Positions 17,620 to 25,944 of a stretch of 64,000 nucleotides of DNA are shown piece by piece (position 1 is the stretch's first letter; the number at the start of each line of letters is the position of its first letter). This stretch comes from Thalassospira sp. TSL5-1. GTDB lineage: Bacteria > Pseudomonadota > Alphaproteobacteria > Rhodospirillales > Thalassospiraceae. The notes under the pieces are model-generated. The model was not told where the DNA came from and searched no databases. It worked only from the letters and a program-made list of their open reading frames with translations. The position numbers and the translations under genes were made by a program. The stretch covers positions 1 through 64,000 of the forward strand of contig NZ_KV880640.1 of NCBI RefSeq assembly GCF_001907695.1, given 5' to 3'.

Positions 17620-19302
17620 TCAACTGTCTTTCGGTGTAGGTATGCCTTTCCGATTTGGATTGTCAAACCATTTTTGTAACTGTCCCATGAAGTCCCATAC
17701 GTCTCCTGAACTAGGTTTAACATATTTGTTTGATTGAGGATCTTCGCCCATTTTTTCAAATACATCTATTAACCAAGAGGGGCCATGTCCGCTCGCACAT
17801 AGGTTTTTGAGCCAAGATTCTAATTCACCAAGACGAATTGTAAAAAGTCCGTACGAATCTAGGGCGTCGAATAACTCTTCGGAGGCTTTTTGGGGAGCGG
17901 AATCAAGAAGAGAAATGCCACCATTTCGCTTCATGTCTAGATTATTTTCCACAAAATAATTTTTAATTTTTTTGCGAATATCTGCATATGCTTGATGCAA
18001 TGGTTCTGGGAGGTTTATGCTTCGTAGGTGTTGTGACCAGGTGGAACCGCCGTCCTTTAATATATCAATATCAACGATACCAGCAGCGGAAATCCCGAGA
18101 TTTCTAAGGGGTTCTATTATCGTTGGCACTGTTTGTTTGTTTTGTGCGTTTATAAAAAGGCAATTCGATATACCCCTGGGATCATTTTCCATAAGTAATC
18201 TTTCATTTATTTCTTGATAAAATGCTCTATCAGAGTCCGCCTCGGTTACGACTACATTTTCGTAAAATAATCCTTGTAAGACACGTGTGGATCTGAGGAG
18301 AGGATTCCGCATTAGATTTAAAATTTTGTCATTCGGAAGTATTCTTGCCGTCGAGGAATTATTTTGATAAGTTAATCTTATAATATTAACAGGCACTCCT
18401 GATTGAATGCAACCCATTACGAAATCGGAACTGTGTGTTGATATAAATATGCGTTTTTTTGTGTCAGCAGATGTTTTGGCAATTTCCCTGCCTAATTTAT
18501 AGGATAGGGAGGGGTGTAAAAATGCTTCTGGTTCGTCAATCGATAAGACCTGTGGCTCCCCAGCGATTATTTCAGTAAGTATTCCCGTAAAAGCTTGTAC
18601 ACCATCGCTTGCATGTTCTATTGGTGTTGCCCTTTTGTGGAAATCAACTGCCTCACTTGTAATACCTCGTTCTTGTTCAATTTTGTTGGGGGCTCTATCT
18701 GAGAGGCGAAAACTCAGTTCTCCCAAGTGGGTTGGATCGATTACAAGGTATTTTCCGAAAGCTTCATATACTATCTTTCGTATTTGCTCACGTTTGGAAT
18801 CGTTGGAGAAGAGAGTCCCAATTCGTGATGTGGGGGCTGCTTTTAAATCTCCAACTGACTTAGGAGAGGTCAGTTCTGTGCGATTTTTGCTGTTTAATAT
18901 AAGCGTGTGATTGGAAAGAAAAAATTGACAAAAATTATTGGTATATTTATTAGGGTTTGTAAGAAGTTGATCAATTATATTGTTATGGAGAGATGTTGTT
19001 GAACCTGGTACTTTTATGAGAGAATGATCGGGTTGAATGTTATGGTCTTTGGTTGGTGTTGCCAACATCATCTTTTTGTTCTGCGATACGTCCGCGGTTG
19101 TTGGGTGTTTAAACGAAATTTTATTTATTAAAATATTATTTTGATTGTGTTGGCCGGATGTGCAAAATTTTTGAATTTCTCTTAGAATGGTGCTCTTTCC
19201 GGAGTTATTCGGACCTACAAAAACTGTAATGGAACTTGTTATAAATTTTAATATTTTGGTTCCGGAGTTGTTATTTATTTTTATTTCTATGTTATCTATC
19301 AT
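17620..19302 (-). CDS. Solitary OLD-family ATPase/TOPRIM nuclease, probable defence gene
   Basis: The 560-residue protein combines an SMC/ABC-like ATPase with a C-terminal TOPRIM domain, the plan of overcoming-lysogenization-defect (OLD) nucleases. Walker A GPNNSGKST is at residues 30-38, a signature-like SDGVQAFTG near 232, Walker B VLSIDEPEA at 252-260 followed by FLHP, and the switch His in STHSSDF near 290. The TOPRIM part starts at VVVTEADSD (Glu354) and has the DID motif near 411-413 in IVDIDILKDGG, so its metal-binding acidic residues look intact. Related genes act in phage defence. No UvrD-like helicase (the Gabija partner) or second gene is adjacent. The gene is strikingly AT-rich in third positions compared with its neighbours, and is wedged between the inositol and tyrosine genes, so it was probably acquired. 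Confidence 0.82.
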   Translation of the reverse strand: MIDNIEIKINNNSGTKILKFITSSITVFVGPNNSGKSTILREIQKFCTSGQHNQNNILINKISFKHPTTADVSQNKKMMLATPTKDHNIQPDHSLIKVPGSTTSLHNNIIDQLLTNPNKYTNNFCQFFLSNHTLILNSKNRTELTSPKSVGDLKAAPTSRIGTLFSNDSKREQIRKIVYEAFGKYLVIDPTHLGELSFRLSDRAPNKIEQERGITSEAVDFHKRATPIEHASDGVQAFTGILTEIIAGEPQVLSIDEPEAFLHPSLSYKLGREIAKTSADTKKRIFISTHSSDFVMGCIQSGVPVNIIRLTYQNNSSTARILPNDKILNLMRNPLLRSTRVLQGLFYENVVVTEADSDRAFYQEINERLLMENDPRGISNCLFINAQNKQTVPTIIEPLRNLGISAAGIVDIDILKDGGSTWSQHLRSINLPEPLHQAYADIRKKIKNYFVENNLDMKRNGGISLLDSAPQKASEELFDALDSYGLFTIRLGELESWLKNLCASGHGPSWLIDVFEKMGEDPQSNKYVKPSSGDVWDFMGQLQKWFDNPNRKGIPTPKDS

Positions 19303-19353
19303 GTCTGTTTTCCGCGCATTTTAAAAGGATTTTTCGGAAATTTTTATGTCATT

Positions 19354-19797
19354 CTATTCCTTCAGCACGTTTAACACAATCGATGTTTTTACATGCTGGA
19401 CGGAATCGTGGGGCAGCAGCACGTCATTTACAAAACGCGAAAGGTCGTTCAAATCGCGGGTGACGACTTTTAAATGGTAATCCATTTCCCCGGTCAGGGC
19501 ATAGGCCTCCAGAACCTCCGGTAAATCCGCCAACAATTCGCCAAACCGTTTGGCATTGTCGCGGTTATGCGTTGCCAGCGTTACCGAAATCACCACCATC
19601 AGACCCAGCCCCAGTTTTTGCCGGTCAATCGCGGCGTGATAACCGGAAATATAACCCTCGGCCTCCAGCCGGGTGCGCCGTCGTGAACATTGCGACGGGG
19701 AAAGGGCAATGCGCTCCGAAAGCTCATTATTGGTCAGCCTGCCATCCTTTTGCAGTTCGGCCAGCAGTTTCAGGTCCATTTTATCAAGATGCGTCAT
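19354..19797 (-). CDS. Lrp/AsnC-family transcriptional regulator
   Basis: A 147-residue regulator: winged helix-turn-helix at residues 5-60 (LDKMDLKLLAELQKDGRLTN, then ALSPSQCSRRRTRLE) and an AsnC ligand-binding (RAM) domain from about 70 on (VLEAYALTGEMDYHLKVV). A longer frame runs upstream through the divergent promoter, but ATG 19797 gives the canonical N-terminus. It is divergent from hppD, 142 bp away, and very likely controls it in response to tyrosine, phenylalanine or a derived acid. Confidence 0.92.
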   Translation of the reverse strand: MTHLDKMDLKLLAELQKDGRLTNNELSERIALSPSQCSRRRTRLEAEGYISGYHAAIDRQKLGLGLMVVISVTLATHNRDNAKRFGELLADLPEVLEAYALTGEMDYHLKVVTRDLNDLSRFVNDVLLPHDSVQHVKTSIVLNVLKE

Positions 19798-19833
19798 TTG
19801 TGCGCCATTTTGTGAATAGGTGCGGTTTTCATG

Positions 19834-19843
19834 CAAAATTTTG
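19834..19843. promoter_or_regulatory. Palindrome in the lrp-hppD divergent gap
   Basis: The perfect 10-bp palindrome CAAAATTTTG, flanked by near-symmetric TGC/GCA, fits the AT-rich core of Lrp/AsnC sites. It is the best operator candidate in this gap; whether it serves one or both genes is not known. Confidence 0.4.
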
Positions 19844-19939
19844 GCAAAACAACCCAAGAATGCAAGCACATTGTACGGGTTTGGGCGCAAAATCATGGGC
19901 AGTTGATAATTAGACAAATACAAAATCAGGAGACTTCCT

Positions 19940-21052
19940 ATGGGTCCGTTCCCGCATGATGCCCCCCGCGCCACCATCAGTGACGAAAACCCCGCTGGTA
20001 CCGATGGTTTTGAATTTGTTGAATTTTCCCATGACGACCCGGAAAAACTCGCGGTGCTGTTTGACCGCATGGGCTATGTGCCGGTTGCCAAACACAAAAG
20101 CAAAAACATCACTGTCTGGCGGCAGGGGGACATTAACTACATCGTTAATGCCGAGCCCGCATCACACGGCATGAAGTTTGTGGAAAAGCATGGTCCATGC
20201 GCCCCGGCAATGGCCTGGCGCGTGGTCGATGCCAAACATGCCTTTGATCATGCGGTTGCCAATGGGGCGGAACCTTATGAAGGCGATGACAAAACCCTGG
20301 ATGTTCCGGCCATTGTCGGCATTGGCGGGTCGCTGATTTATTTTATCGATCAATATGGCAAAACCGGTTCGGCCTATGATGCCGAATTTGACTGGATCGG
20401 TGAACGCGACCCGAAACCCGAAGGGGTTGGTTTTTATTACCTGGATCATCTGACCCACAATGTTTATCGCGGCAATATGGATAAATGGTGGGATTTTTAT
20501 CGCAATCTGTTCAATTTCAAACAGATCCACTTTTTTGACATTGCCGGGAAAATGACCGGCCTTGTCAGCCGCGCCATTACCTCGCCCTGTGGCAAAATCC
20601 GCATTCCGCTCAATGAATCGACGGATGATAATAGCCAGATCGAGGAATACCTTAAAAAATACAAAGGCGAGGGTATCCAGCATATTGCCGTTGGCACCGA
20701 TGGCATTTACGAAGCAACCGACAAACTGGCCGCCAATGACCTTAAATTCATGCCCGGCCCGCCTGATGTCTATTACGAACAGTCTTATGACCGTGTAAAC
20801 GGCCATGACGAGCCAATTGAGCGCATGAAAAAACACGGCATCCTGATTGATGGCGAAGGCGTGATTGATGGCGGCACAACGAAAATTTTGCTGCAAATAT
20901 TCTCAAAAACCGTGATCGGGCCGATCTTTTTTGAGTTCATCCAGCGCAAAGGCGACGAAGGCTTTGGCGAAGGCAATTTCCGCGCCCTGTTTGAAAGCAT
21001 CGAGGAAGACCAGATCCGCCGGGGTGTTTTGAAGGTTGATGCGGCGGAATAA
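19940..21052 (+). CDS. hppD: 4-hydroxyphenylpyruvate dioxygenase
   Basis: HppD converts 4-hydroxyphenylpyruvate to homogentisate with O2 and Fe(II). The 370-residue protein has the two-barrel VOC fold. The three iron ligands are recognisable: His in YLDHLTHNV, His in IQHIAVGTDG and Glu in FFEFIQRKGDEGFG, the last within the family's C-terminal signature. The ATG has AGGAGA seven bases upstream. It is expressed alone: a strong terminator follows at 21070. The remaining pathway enzymes (HmgA, MaiA, FahA) are 6-11 kb away, so the pathway is complete in the window but split. Confidence 0.97.
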   Translation: MGPFPHDAPRATISDENPAGTDGFEFVEFSHDDPEKLAVLFDRMGYVPVAKHKSKNITVWRQGDINYIVNAEPASHGMKFVEKHGPCAPAMAWRVVDAKHAFDHAVANGAEPYEGDDKTLDVPAIVGIGGSLIYFIDQYGKTGSAYDAEFDWIGERDPKPEGVGFYYLDHLTHNVYRGNMDKWWDFYRNLFNFKQIHFFDIAGKMTGLVSRAITSPCGKIRIPLNESTDDNSQIEEYLKKYKGEGIQHIAVGTDGIYEATDKLAANDLKFMPGPPDVYYEQSYDRVNGHDEPIERMKKHGILIDGEGVIDGGTTKILLQIFSKTVIGPIFFEFIQRKGDEGFGEGNFRALFESIEEDQIRRGVLKVDAAE

Positions 21053-21069
21053 AACCATTCATTGTGGTT

Positions 21070-21105
21070 CCAGAGGTGCGTGTATATGCGCGCCTCTGGC
21101 TTTTT
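21070..21105 (+). terminator. Rho-independent terminator of hppD
   Basis: CCAGAGG (21070-21076) pairs with CCTCTGG (21093-21099), with further inner G-C and G-U pairs closing a TATA loop, followed by CTTTTTGTTTT. Confidence 0.85.
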
Positions 21106-21115
21106 GTTTTCGTGT

Positions 21116-22744
21116 TTATCTCACGTAACGTCCATTTTTTTCAAAGTACAGTACTTCACCATCTGAAAATTCGATCCGGGCAAGTCCCTTTTCAAACGGA
21201 TCGGCGTCTTTCGCCTCTATGGGATCAAAGGCAAATTGCCCGTCAAAACCGTAATACCCAAACAAATACTCGCCACCATCATTTCGGTCGGCATTGGATT
21301 GAAGCACGAATAACCCTTCCGAATAACCCTGATAGTGCCAGTTCTCGGGCAAGGACATTTTTAGTTTCATCCGGGTATCGTAAACAAAGTCCTGTTCCAC
21401 ATCATTTTCTTTTCGGGTCAGAACCAGATAACCGTCATAGAACCTGAAACGGTAGGGTTCAAAGCCAAAGAAGTCTGCGGCATTGCCTTCCTGTGCCAGG
21501 GTCTGGCCGCGCGAATTAATGATCGTCCATTTTGTGATATTTTCAGTGTGTGTCGTGTGTGAGACGGTGCCGCTTGAACAACGCCCGCTGCATAGGCCGA
21601 ATATTGGAAGGCTTATTTCCCGCGTGCCAACAATTTTTTTAACAAGGCCAATCCCGTTCAGGCTTGAGCTACAGTTTGTATATTCCGCCTCCAGCACAAC
21701 CTTGCCATGCTTATCCTTGTATCCACAGCGATAGTCATTTCCTTCGCCAACCGAAAAATCAACAAGTTCATCAAGCGGTGAGGGCAGACAGGCACGATAG
21801 GCTACAAGGGCGTCGGGGGCGTCTTCGAACCCATCGGGTTGATGAAAAGACGGGCAGCTTGCGATTTGTTGGCTTAAACTTTTCTCACGCACAAGCAAAT
21901 CCTCATTTTCCGGTATATCGGTTGGAAAACGGTCCTTTATGTGTTCAAGGCGTTGTGCCCGAAACGTGGTCTCAAACAGGTTTTGGATGTCGGCTTCGCT
22001 AATTTCTTTTTCCGGGTCGTCAGGAATGTCGTTTTGGCGCGTACGGGCCTGGTCGAGTTTGTCCTGCGCTATTTTCTGGTCGCGCTTCGCAAGCCATTCT
22101 CCAACCGCATACAGATTAATGTGCGCCTTTTGCACTTCATGCAGTGCGTTAGTTTGGACTTTGCCGGTTTTTAGCAGGTCGCGATAATAGGATTTTGCGC
22201 GTTTTATGGCGTCTGAGAGCTCAAATCCGTTACTTTGGAAAAGATCATCCCAGTTTGGGCTGCCAGGGATATTAAAGCTAACGTTCGGGTTGCCTGAGGC
22301 CCCAAAAATACCGGGATCACATTCGACCCATACATTCTCAAAAAGGCTCGGGGAAAATTTCAGGTCGACGCTGTAAAGATCAATCTTCTCGGCAATGTCA
22401 TCAGGCACATAGGTGCCGACACCTTTTATGGTCGAGACAAAACTGTTGTTGGTTTGGGCTTTTTTAAAAGTCCAGTTTGCCGTGCAATAAACAACAGGCT
22501 CCCCCCATAGGGTATAAATCAGCAGCTTTGCCCGAATATCGACCCAGGCCGTTCCTTCCCCTGTTGCTTCCCATCCGTCTAACATCGGCGCGGGGAAACG
22601 AACCTGCACATCTTTAAAGGTAATGACGTCGGATTCCACTTTGTCAATGCGGGCGATGTCCTCATCATCGGCAAAGGCGGGGGGATGGAGCGATAAAATC
22701 AGGGCAATGATTAAAAATACAAACCGGATTGATGCAAATTTCAT
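21116..22744 (-). CDS. Exported protein of unknown function with WG-repeat-like C-terminus
   Basis: A 542-residue protein with a Sec signal peptide (cut near PPAFA, residue 25). Residues about 185-300 are charged and helical, with RDLLKTGKVQTNALHEVQKA and a long Gln/Asp/Arg helix, possibly coiled coil. From about 330 it shows beta-rich segments ending GYYGFDGQFAFDP, GLARIEFSDGEVLYF, in the style of WG-type beta-propeller repeats. Several cysteines occur, some in close pairs (CSGRCSSG), suggesting disulfides in the periplasm. Its start overlaps the stop of the following zinc-ribbon gene by four bases, so the two are co-translated and probably work together. I do not recognise a function. Confidence 0.65.
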   Translation of the reverse strand: MKFASIRFVFLIIALILSLHPPAFADDEDIARIDKVESDVITFKDVQVRFPAPMLDGWEATGEGTAWVDIRAKLLIYTLWGEPVVYCTANWTFKKAQTNNSFVSTIKGVGTYVPDDIAEKIDLYSVDLKFSPSLFENVWVECDPGIFGASGNPNVSFNIPGSPNWDDLFQSNGFELSDAIKRAKSYYRDLLKTGKVQTNALHEVQKAHINLYAVGEWLAKRDQKIAQDKLDQARTRQNDIPDDPEKEISEADIQNLFETTFRAQRLEHIKDRFPTDIPENEDLLVREKSLSQQIASCPSFHQPDGFEDAPDALVAYRACLPSPLDELVDFSVGEGNDYRCGYKDKHGKVVLEAEYTNCSSSLNGIGLVKKIVGTREISLPIFGLCSGRCSSGTVSHTTHTENITKWTIINSRGQTLAQEGNAADFFGFEPYRFRFYDGYLVLTRKENDVEQDFVYDTRMKLKMSLPENWHYQGYSEGLFVLQSNADRNDGGEYLFGYYGFDGQFAFDPIEAKDADPFEKGLARIEFSDGEVLYFEKNGRYVR

Positions 22745-23928
22745 AATTCGCTCCCCTGCGCGAGAATCCGGGCCTCGTTCTTAAAGACAGCGCAGTCTCC
22801 CGACAGGGCAAGATAGGTATTGGCATAATCTTTGGTGTATCGCGCAAACAGTTCGGTTGACGTTGAATATCGTTCCGAATGGGAAAGTTTTTGCACCATA
22901 TAGGCGTAATAGAAATAATAGCTGCCCGGCAGATCGCGGGTTTCCTTGCGGGCTAATCCCATATATTGCAAGCCCAGTTCGAAATCCTGTTCTTTAAAGG
23001 CATGGGCCGCATATCGCAGTAAGTTTTCGGCCATTGTCTTTTTATCGTCATAAAGGATTTTTTCGGCTTCGCGGGCGTGGGCAATCTTTTTGTCGGATAG
23101 GTTGAATGTAAGATATTTGGGTAAATCGACTTTCGGGGGTTTCTTTTGCAACAGACCCAAACGCTGCATCAAGGCGGGAAGGGCCTTTGGTGCGCAAGAT
23201 GCGCCTTCTGTGTCTGAAACAACATTCGAGACCATGGCCGTAAGGTTTTTACGAAAGATCTTTGCGTCCCAGATGTCAGAATAAACAAGGGTTGCTATCG
23301 ATAAAAGCGGAACGGCAACCACGCAAGAGACCTTGAAAAATCCGCTGACCCGCGAGGCATCCTTGTCGCGACCGGTGATGAGCCGCAAAAGCCCATAAAA
23401 CGCCAGCAAGATGGCAAAGGCTGCCAAGATTTGCTCAACAAAAAGCCAGTTGCTAAGCCATTTGGTGGCCAGCATGAGGCCGACCATCACTGTTGCCCAG
23501 CCGATGTTTTCGTTTCGGCTGAGCAGGAAATTACCGCTCACAATGACTGCAATAAAGGCGATGATGCGAATACTGGTATCCAGAAACGTATCTGTGCCAA
23601 ATTGCGTGATCAGCCATCCGTTTGCCACAACGACAAGCCACAGCGCGCCCGGCAATATGAGATCGGTTACCTTGTTTTCGTGTCTTGGCTGATAGGTTTT
23701 GGCCTTTGGCGCGACAGGTTCTTCGGTTTTTTTATCGTCCGGTGTCTCGCCCGTTTCTGTTACGGGATCCATAAAACCGGTACGGGCAGAATAGTGAAAA
23801 TCGCTTTTGCATGACGGGCAAATGATTTTCAGGATCGTATCCCTGAGAGGTATTCTGGTGGGTTCACCGCAAACCGGGCAGTTAATGACAATCTTCTGCT
23901 CATCCATGACCACGATCCGAATTTCCAT
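22741..23928 (-). CDS. Membrane protein with N-terminal zinc ribbon
   Basis: A 395-residue protein. A rubredoxin-like zinc ribbon opens it (CPVCGEPTRIP, then CPSCKSDFHYSA, about residues 17-47), followed by an acidic/Pro-rich linker, four or five hydrophobic segments (about 90-235) and a C-terminal helical region (about 290-390; LRYAAHAFKEQDFELGLQY resembles a TPR hairpin). It probably senses or scaffolds at the inner membrane, with the downstream exported protein as its partner. Start is uncertain: ATG 23928 lacks a ribosome site and abuts a palindrome, whereas ATG 23907 has a weak GGA eight bases upstream. Function unknown. Confidence 0.6.
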   Translation of the reverse strand: MEIRIVVMDEQKIVINCPVCGEPTRIPLRDTILKIICPSCKSDFHYSARTGFMDPVTETGETPDDKKTEEPVAPKAKTYQPRHENKVTDLILPGALWLVVVANGWLITQFGTDTFLDTSIRIIAFIAVIVSGNFLLSRNENIGWATVMVGLMLATKWLSNWLFVEQILAAFAILLAFYGLLRLITGRDKDASRVSGFFKVSCVVAVPLLSIATLVYSDIWDAKIFRKNLTAMVSNVVSDTEGASCAPKALPALMQRLGLLQKKPPKVDLPKYLTFNLSDKKIAHAREAEKILYDDKKTMAENLLRYAAHAFKEQDFELGLQYMGLARKETRDLPGSYYFYYAYMVQKLSHSERYSTSTELFARYTKDYANTYLALSGDCAVFKNEARILAQGSEL

Positions 23929-23950
23929 TATAGGATTGTATAATCCTATA
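23929..23950. promoter_or_regulatory. Inverted repeat directly before the zinc-ribbon gene
   Basis: TATAGGATT (23929-23937) and AATCCTATA (23942-23950) form a perfect 9-bp inverted repeat around GTAT. On the minus strand it ends in a TATAAT that overlaps ATG 23928, so it is probably an operator on the promoter, favouring the later start at 23907. Confidence 0.5.
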
Positions 23951-24042
23951 TATCGGTATGGTTGGTTTGGGAATGCGTTATTGCGATTGAATCAATGTGT
24001 TAGGTGTTTTTACCTGATGGTTTTGCCCGCGAGCCTCAACGA

Positions 24043-24073
24043 ACCCCGGATTTAACACAAGAAAACCCGGGGT
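24043..24073 (-). terminator. Weak hairpin after the TRAP operon
   Basis: ACCCCGG (24043-24049) and CCGGGGT (24067-24073) flank a 17-base loop, just beyond the dctM-type stop codon. There is no T-run, so termination efficiency is doubtful. Confidence 0.4.
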
Positions 24074-24094
24074 CCAGAGTGGGCAGCGGGTCAT

Positions 24095-25408
24095 TCAAGA
24101 GCCCCCAAGTCCTAACATTTGCGGCAACCACATGATCAAACCGGGAATGGCGATCATCAGGATCACGCGAACAAAATCGGCCGCCAAAAACGGCAGAATA
24201 CCGCGAGATAGGGTAGTGATTTTCATTTCCGGGGCAACACCCTGAATGATAAACAGGTTCATGCCAATTGGCGGGGTGATCAGGCCAATTTCCACGACGG
24301 ATACCAGCACCACACCAAACCAGATCGGGTCATAACCCACCCCGGTAATAACGTTAAAGGCCGGGACCACGGTGAGCAAAATCATCGAAAGGCTATCCAT
24401 GAAGCAGCCCAGCACCACGTAAAATATCAGTAGCGAGATGAGAACGGCGAGCGGTGAAAAACCCTGGCTGGTAATCCAGTTGACAAGTGTTTGCGTCAGC
24501 CCGCTGGTTTCAATAAAGAAATTGAAAACCGCCGCACCGATCAGGATCATAAAGATCATGCCGGTCATGCCTGCCGTTTCGCGAATGCCGGTGCGAAGGA
24601 CCGTCCAGGTCAGCTTTTTGCGGATAAAGGCGAATAATAACGCGCCCCCTGCGCCCACGGCGGCGGCCTCGGTCGGGGAGAACAGCCCGGCATAAATGCC
24701 GCCAATCACCAGCAGGATCAAAACAATCGCATCCCACATTTGCAAAAGTGCGCCCCAGCGTTGCGACCACGGGGTATAGTTGCTGACCGGTGCAAGTTCC
24801 GGCTTGCGCATGACCTGCAAACGGATTGAGGTGATATAAAGCAGGGTTGCCAGAATGCCCGGGATCATCGCGCCAGCAAACAGGGCACCAATGGATTGTT
24901 CGGTCATCAGGGCGTAAATCACCAGCAGGATCGAGGGCGGGATCAATACGCCCAGCGTGCCGCCAGCGGCAATTGATGCCCCGGCCAGGCTGTTGGCATA
25001 ACCGCGTTTTTGCATTTCCGGCAGGGCGACCCGGCCCATTGTGGCACAGGTCGCAAGCGATGACCCGCAAATGGCGCCAAAAATGGCACTGGCCCCGACG
25101 CTGGAGGCCGCAAGCCCACCCCGGCGATGCCCGGCAAAGGCGGTAATGCCGCGAAACAGATTGCCCGATAACCCCGAATGAGAGGCAAAAACCCCCATGA
25201 AAATAAACAGCGGCACCACCGACAGGCCATAGGGAAATATTGCCTCAAACGGCAGGCTTGCCATCACATAGCTGGCCGATGACCAGTCCATTAACATCAG
25301 GGTGCCACCAATACCCACCAGCGCCATTGCGACCGCAACAGGTACCCGCAGCAATGCCAGTACCAGGGCGACCACAAAACCAATTAGTCCGGCCCATTCC
25401 GTTGCCAT
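24095..25408 (-). CDS. TRAP transporter large membrane subunit (DctM type)
   Basis: This is the large permease of a sodium-coupled tripartite ATP-independent transporter: 437 residues, strongly hydrophobic, a dozen or so membrane segments. Family blocks include VPLFIFMGVFASHSGL, AICGSSLATCATMG, GTLGVLIPPSI, FSPTEAAAVGAG and GLITPPIGMNLF. A longer frame exists upstream, but ATG 25408 overlaps the DctQ stop by one base (TGATG) and gives the usual N-terminus. It works with the DctQ- and DctP-type proteins encoded immediately upstream. Confidence 0.94.
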   Translation of the reverse strand: MATEWAGLIGFVVALVLALLRVPVAVAMALVGIGGTLMLMDWSSASYVMASLPFEAIFPYGLSVVPLFIFMGVFASHSGLSGNLFRGITAFAGHRRGGLAASSVGASAIFGAICGSSLATCATMGRVALPEMQKRGYANSLAGASIAAGGTLGVLIPPSILLVIYALMTEQSIGALFAGAMIPGILATLLYITSIRLQVMRKPELAPVSNYTPWSQRWGALLQMWDAIVLILLVIGGIYAGLFSPTEAAAVGAGGALLFAFIRKKLTWTVLRTGIRETAGMTGMIFMILIGAAVFNFFIETSGLTQTLVNWITSQGFSPLAVLISLLIFYVVLGCFMDSLSMILLTVVPAFNVITGVGYDPIWFGVVLVSVVEIGLITPPIGMNLFIIQGVAPEMKITTLSRGILPFLAADFVRVILMIAIPGLIMWLPQMLGLGGS

Positions 25409-25944
25409 CAGATCGTCTCGCCCGTCACAATAAATTTCAGAAATTTCACAAAACACACCAACCCGGACAGGGCCAGGCCACTGAGCAGGAACACCCAATA
25501 TAAAATCATCGGAATGGCCAGGTTTTGCGAGACATCGCCATAGGAAAGCTGTTCCATCGCCCGACCCCATGACAGATAAAATAAAAACGCCATCAGGGCT
25601 GCGCCTGCCAGCGGAATCAGGGCATCAATGATTTTAAAAAAGGTGCGAAAGTGATTTTTGCCAAACAGGTCCACCGTCACATGGGCCCCGGTGCTAAAGG
25701 CGTGGGGAATGGCCCAGGAGGCCGCCGCCATGACACAAAACTGGGTTAAATCAACCGCCCCGATAAAGGATTGGTCGCCAATGCGCCGCCAGACAATATC
25801 AATCACCACCACGGCAATCGCCCCCATCAGGGCGGCCATGCCGACAAAGGCGAAAATATCGGTAATGCGGGTCATGATACTGTCAAGGCGGCGAACCGCA
25901 GCAGGAAGCTGCGGTTCATCACGAATATCGCTCGATTGGGTCAT
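25408..25944 (-). CDS. TRAP transporter small membrane subunit (DctQ type)
   Basis: 178 residues with four hydrophobic helices; DLTQFCVMAAASWAIPHAF and GAHVTVDLFG are typical of DctQ proteins. It couples DctP-type ligand delivery to the large subunit. It overlaps the binding-protein gene by four bases (ATGA) and the DctM gene by one. It has a somewhat long soluble N-terminus before the first helix (about 30 residues). Confidence 0.93.
   Translation of the reverse strand: MTQSSDIRDEPQLPAAVRRLDSIMTRITDIFAFVGMAALMGAIAVVVIDIVWRRIGDQSFIGAVDLTQFCVMAAASWAIPHAFSTGAHVTVDLFGKNHFRTFFKIIDALIPLAGAALMAFLFYLSWGRAMEQLSYGDVSQNLAIPMILYWVFLLSGLALSGLVCFVKFLKFIVTGETI

Noticed and set aside
17620-19302. Part of a prophage or a Gabija (two-gene) system
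   Set aside because: No integrase, phage gene or UvrD-like helicase adjoins it; the neighbours are ordinary metabolic genes.
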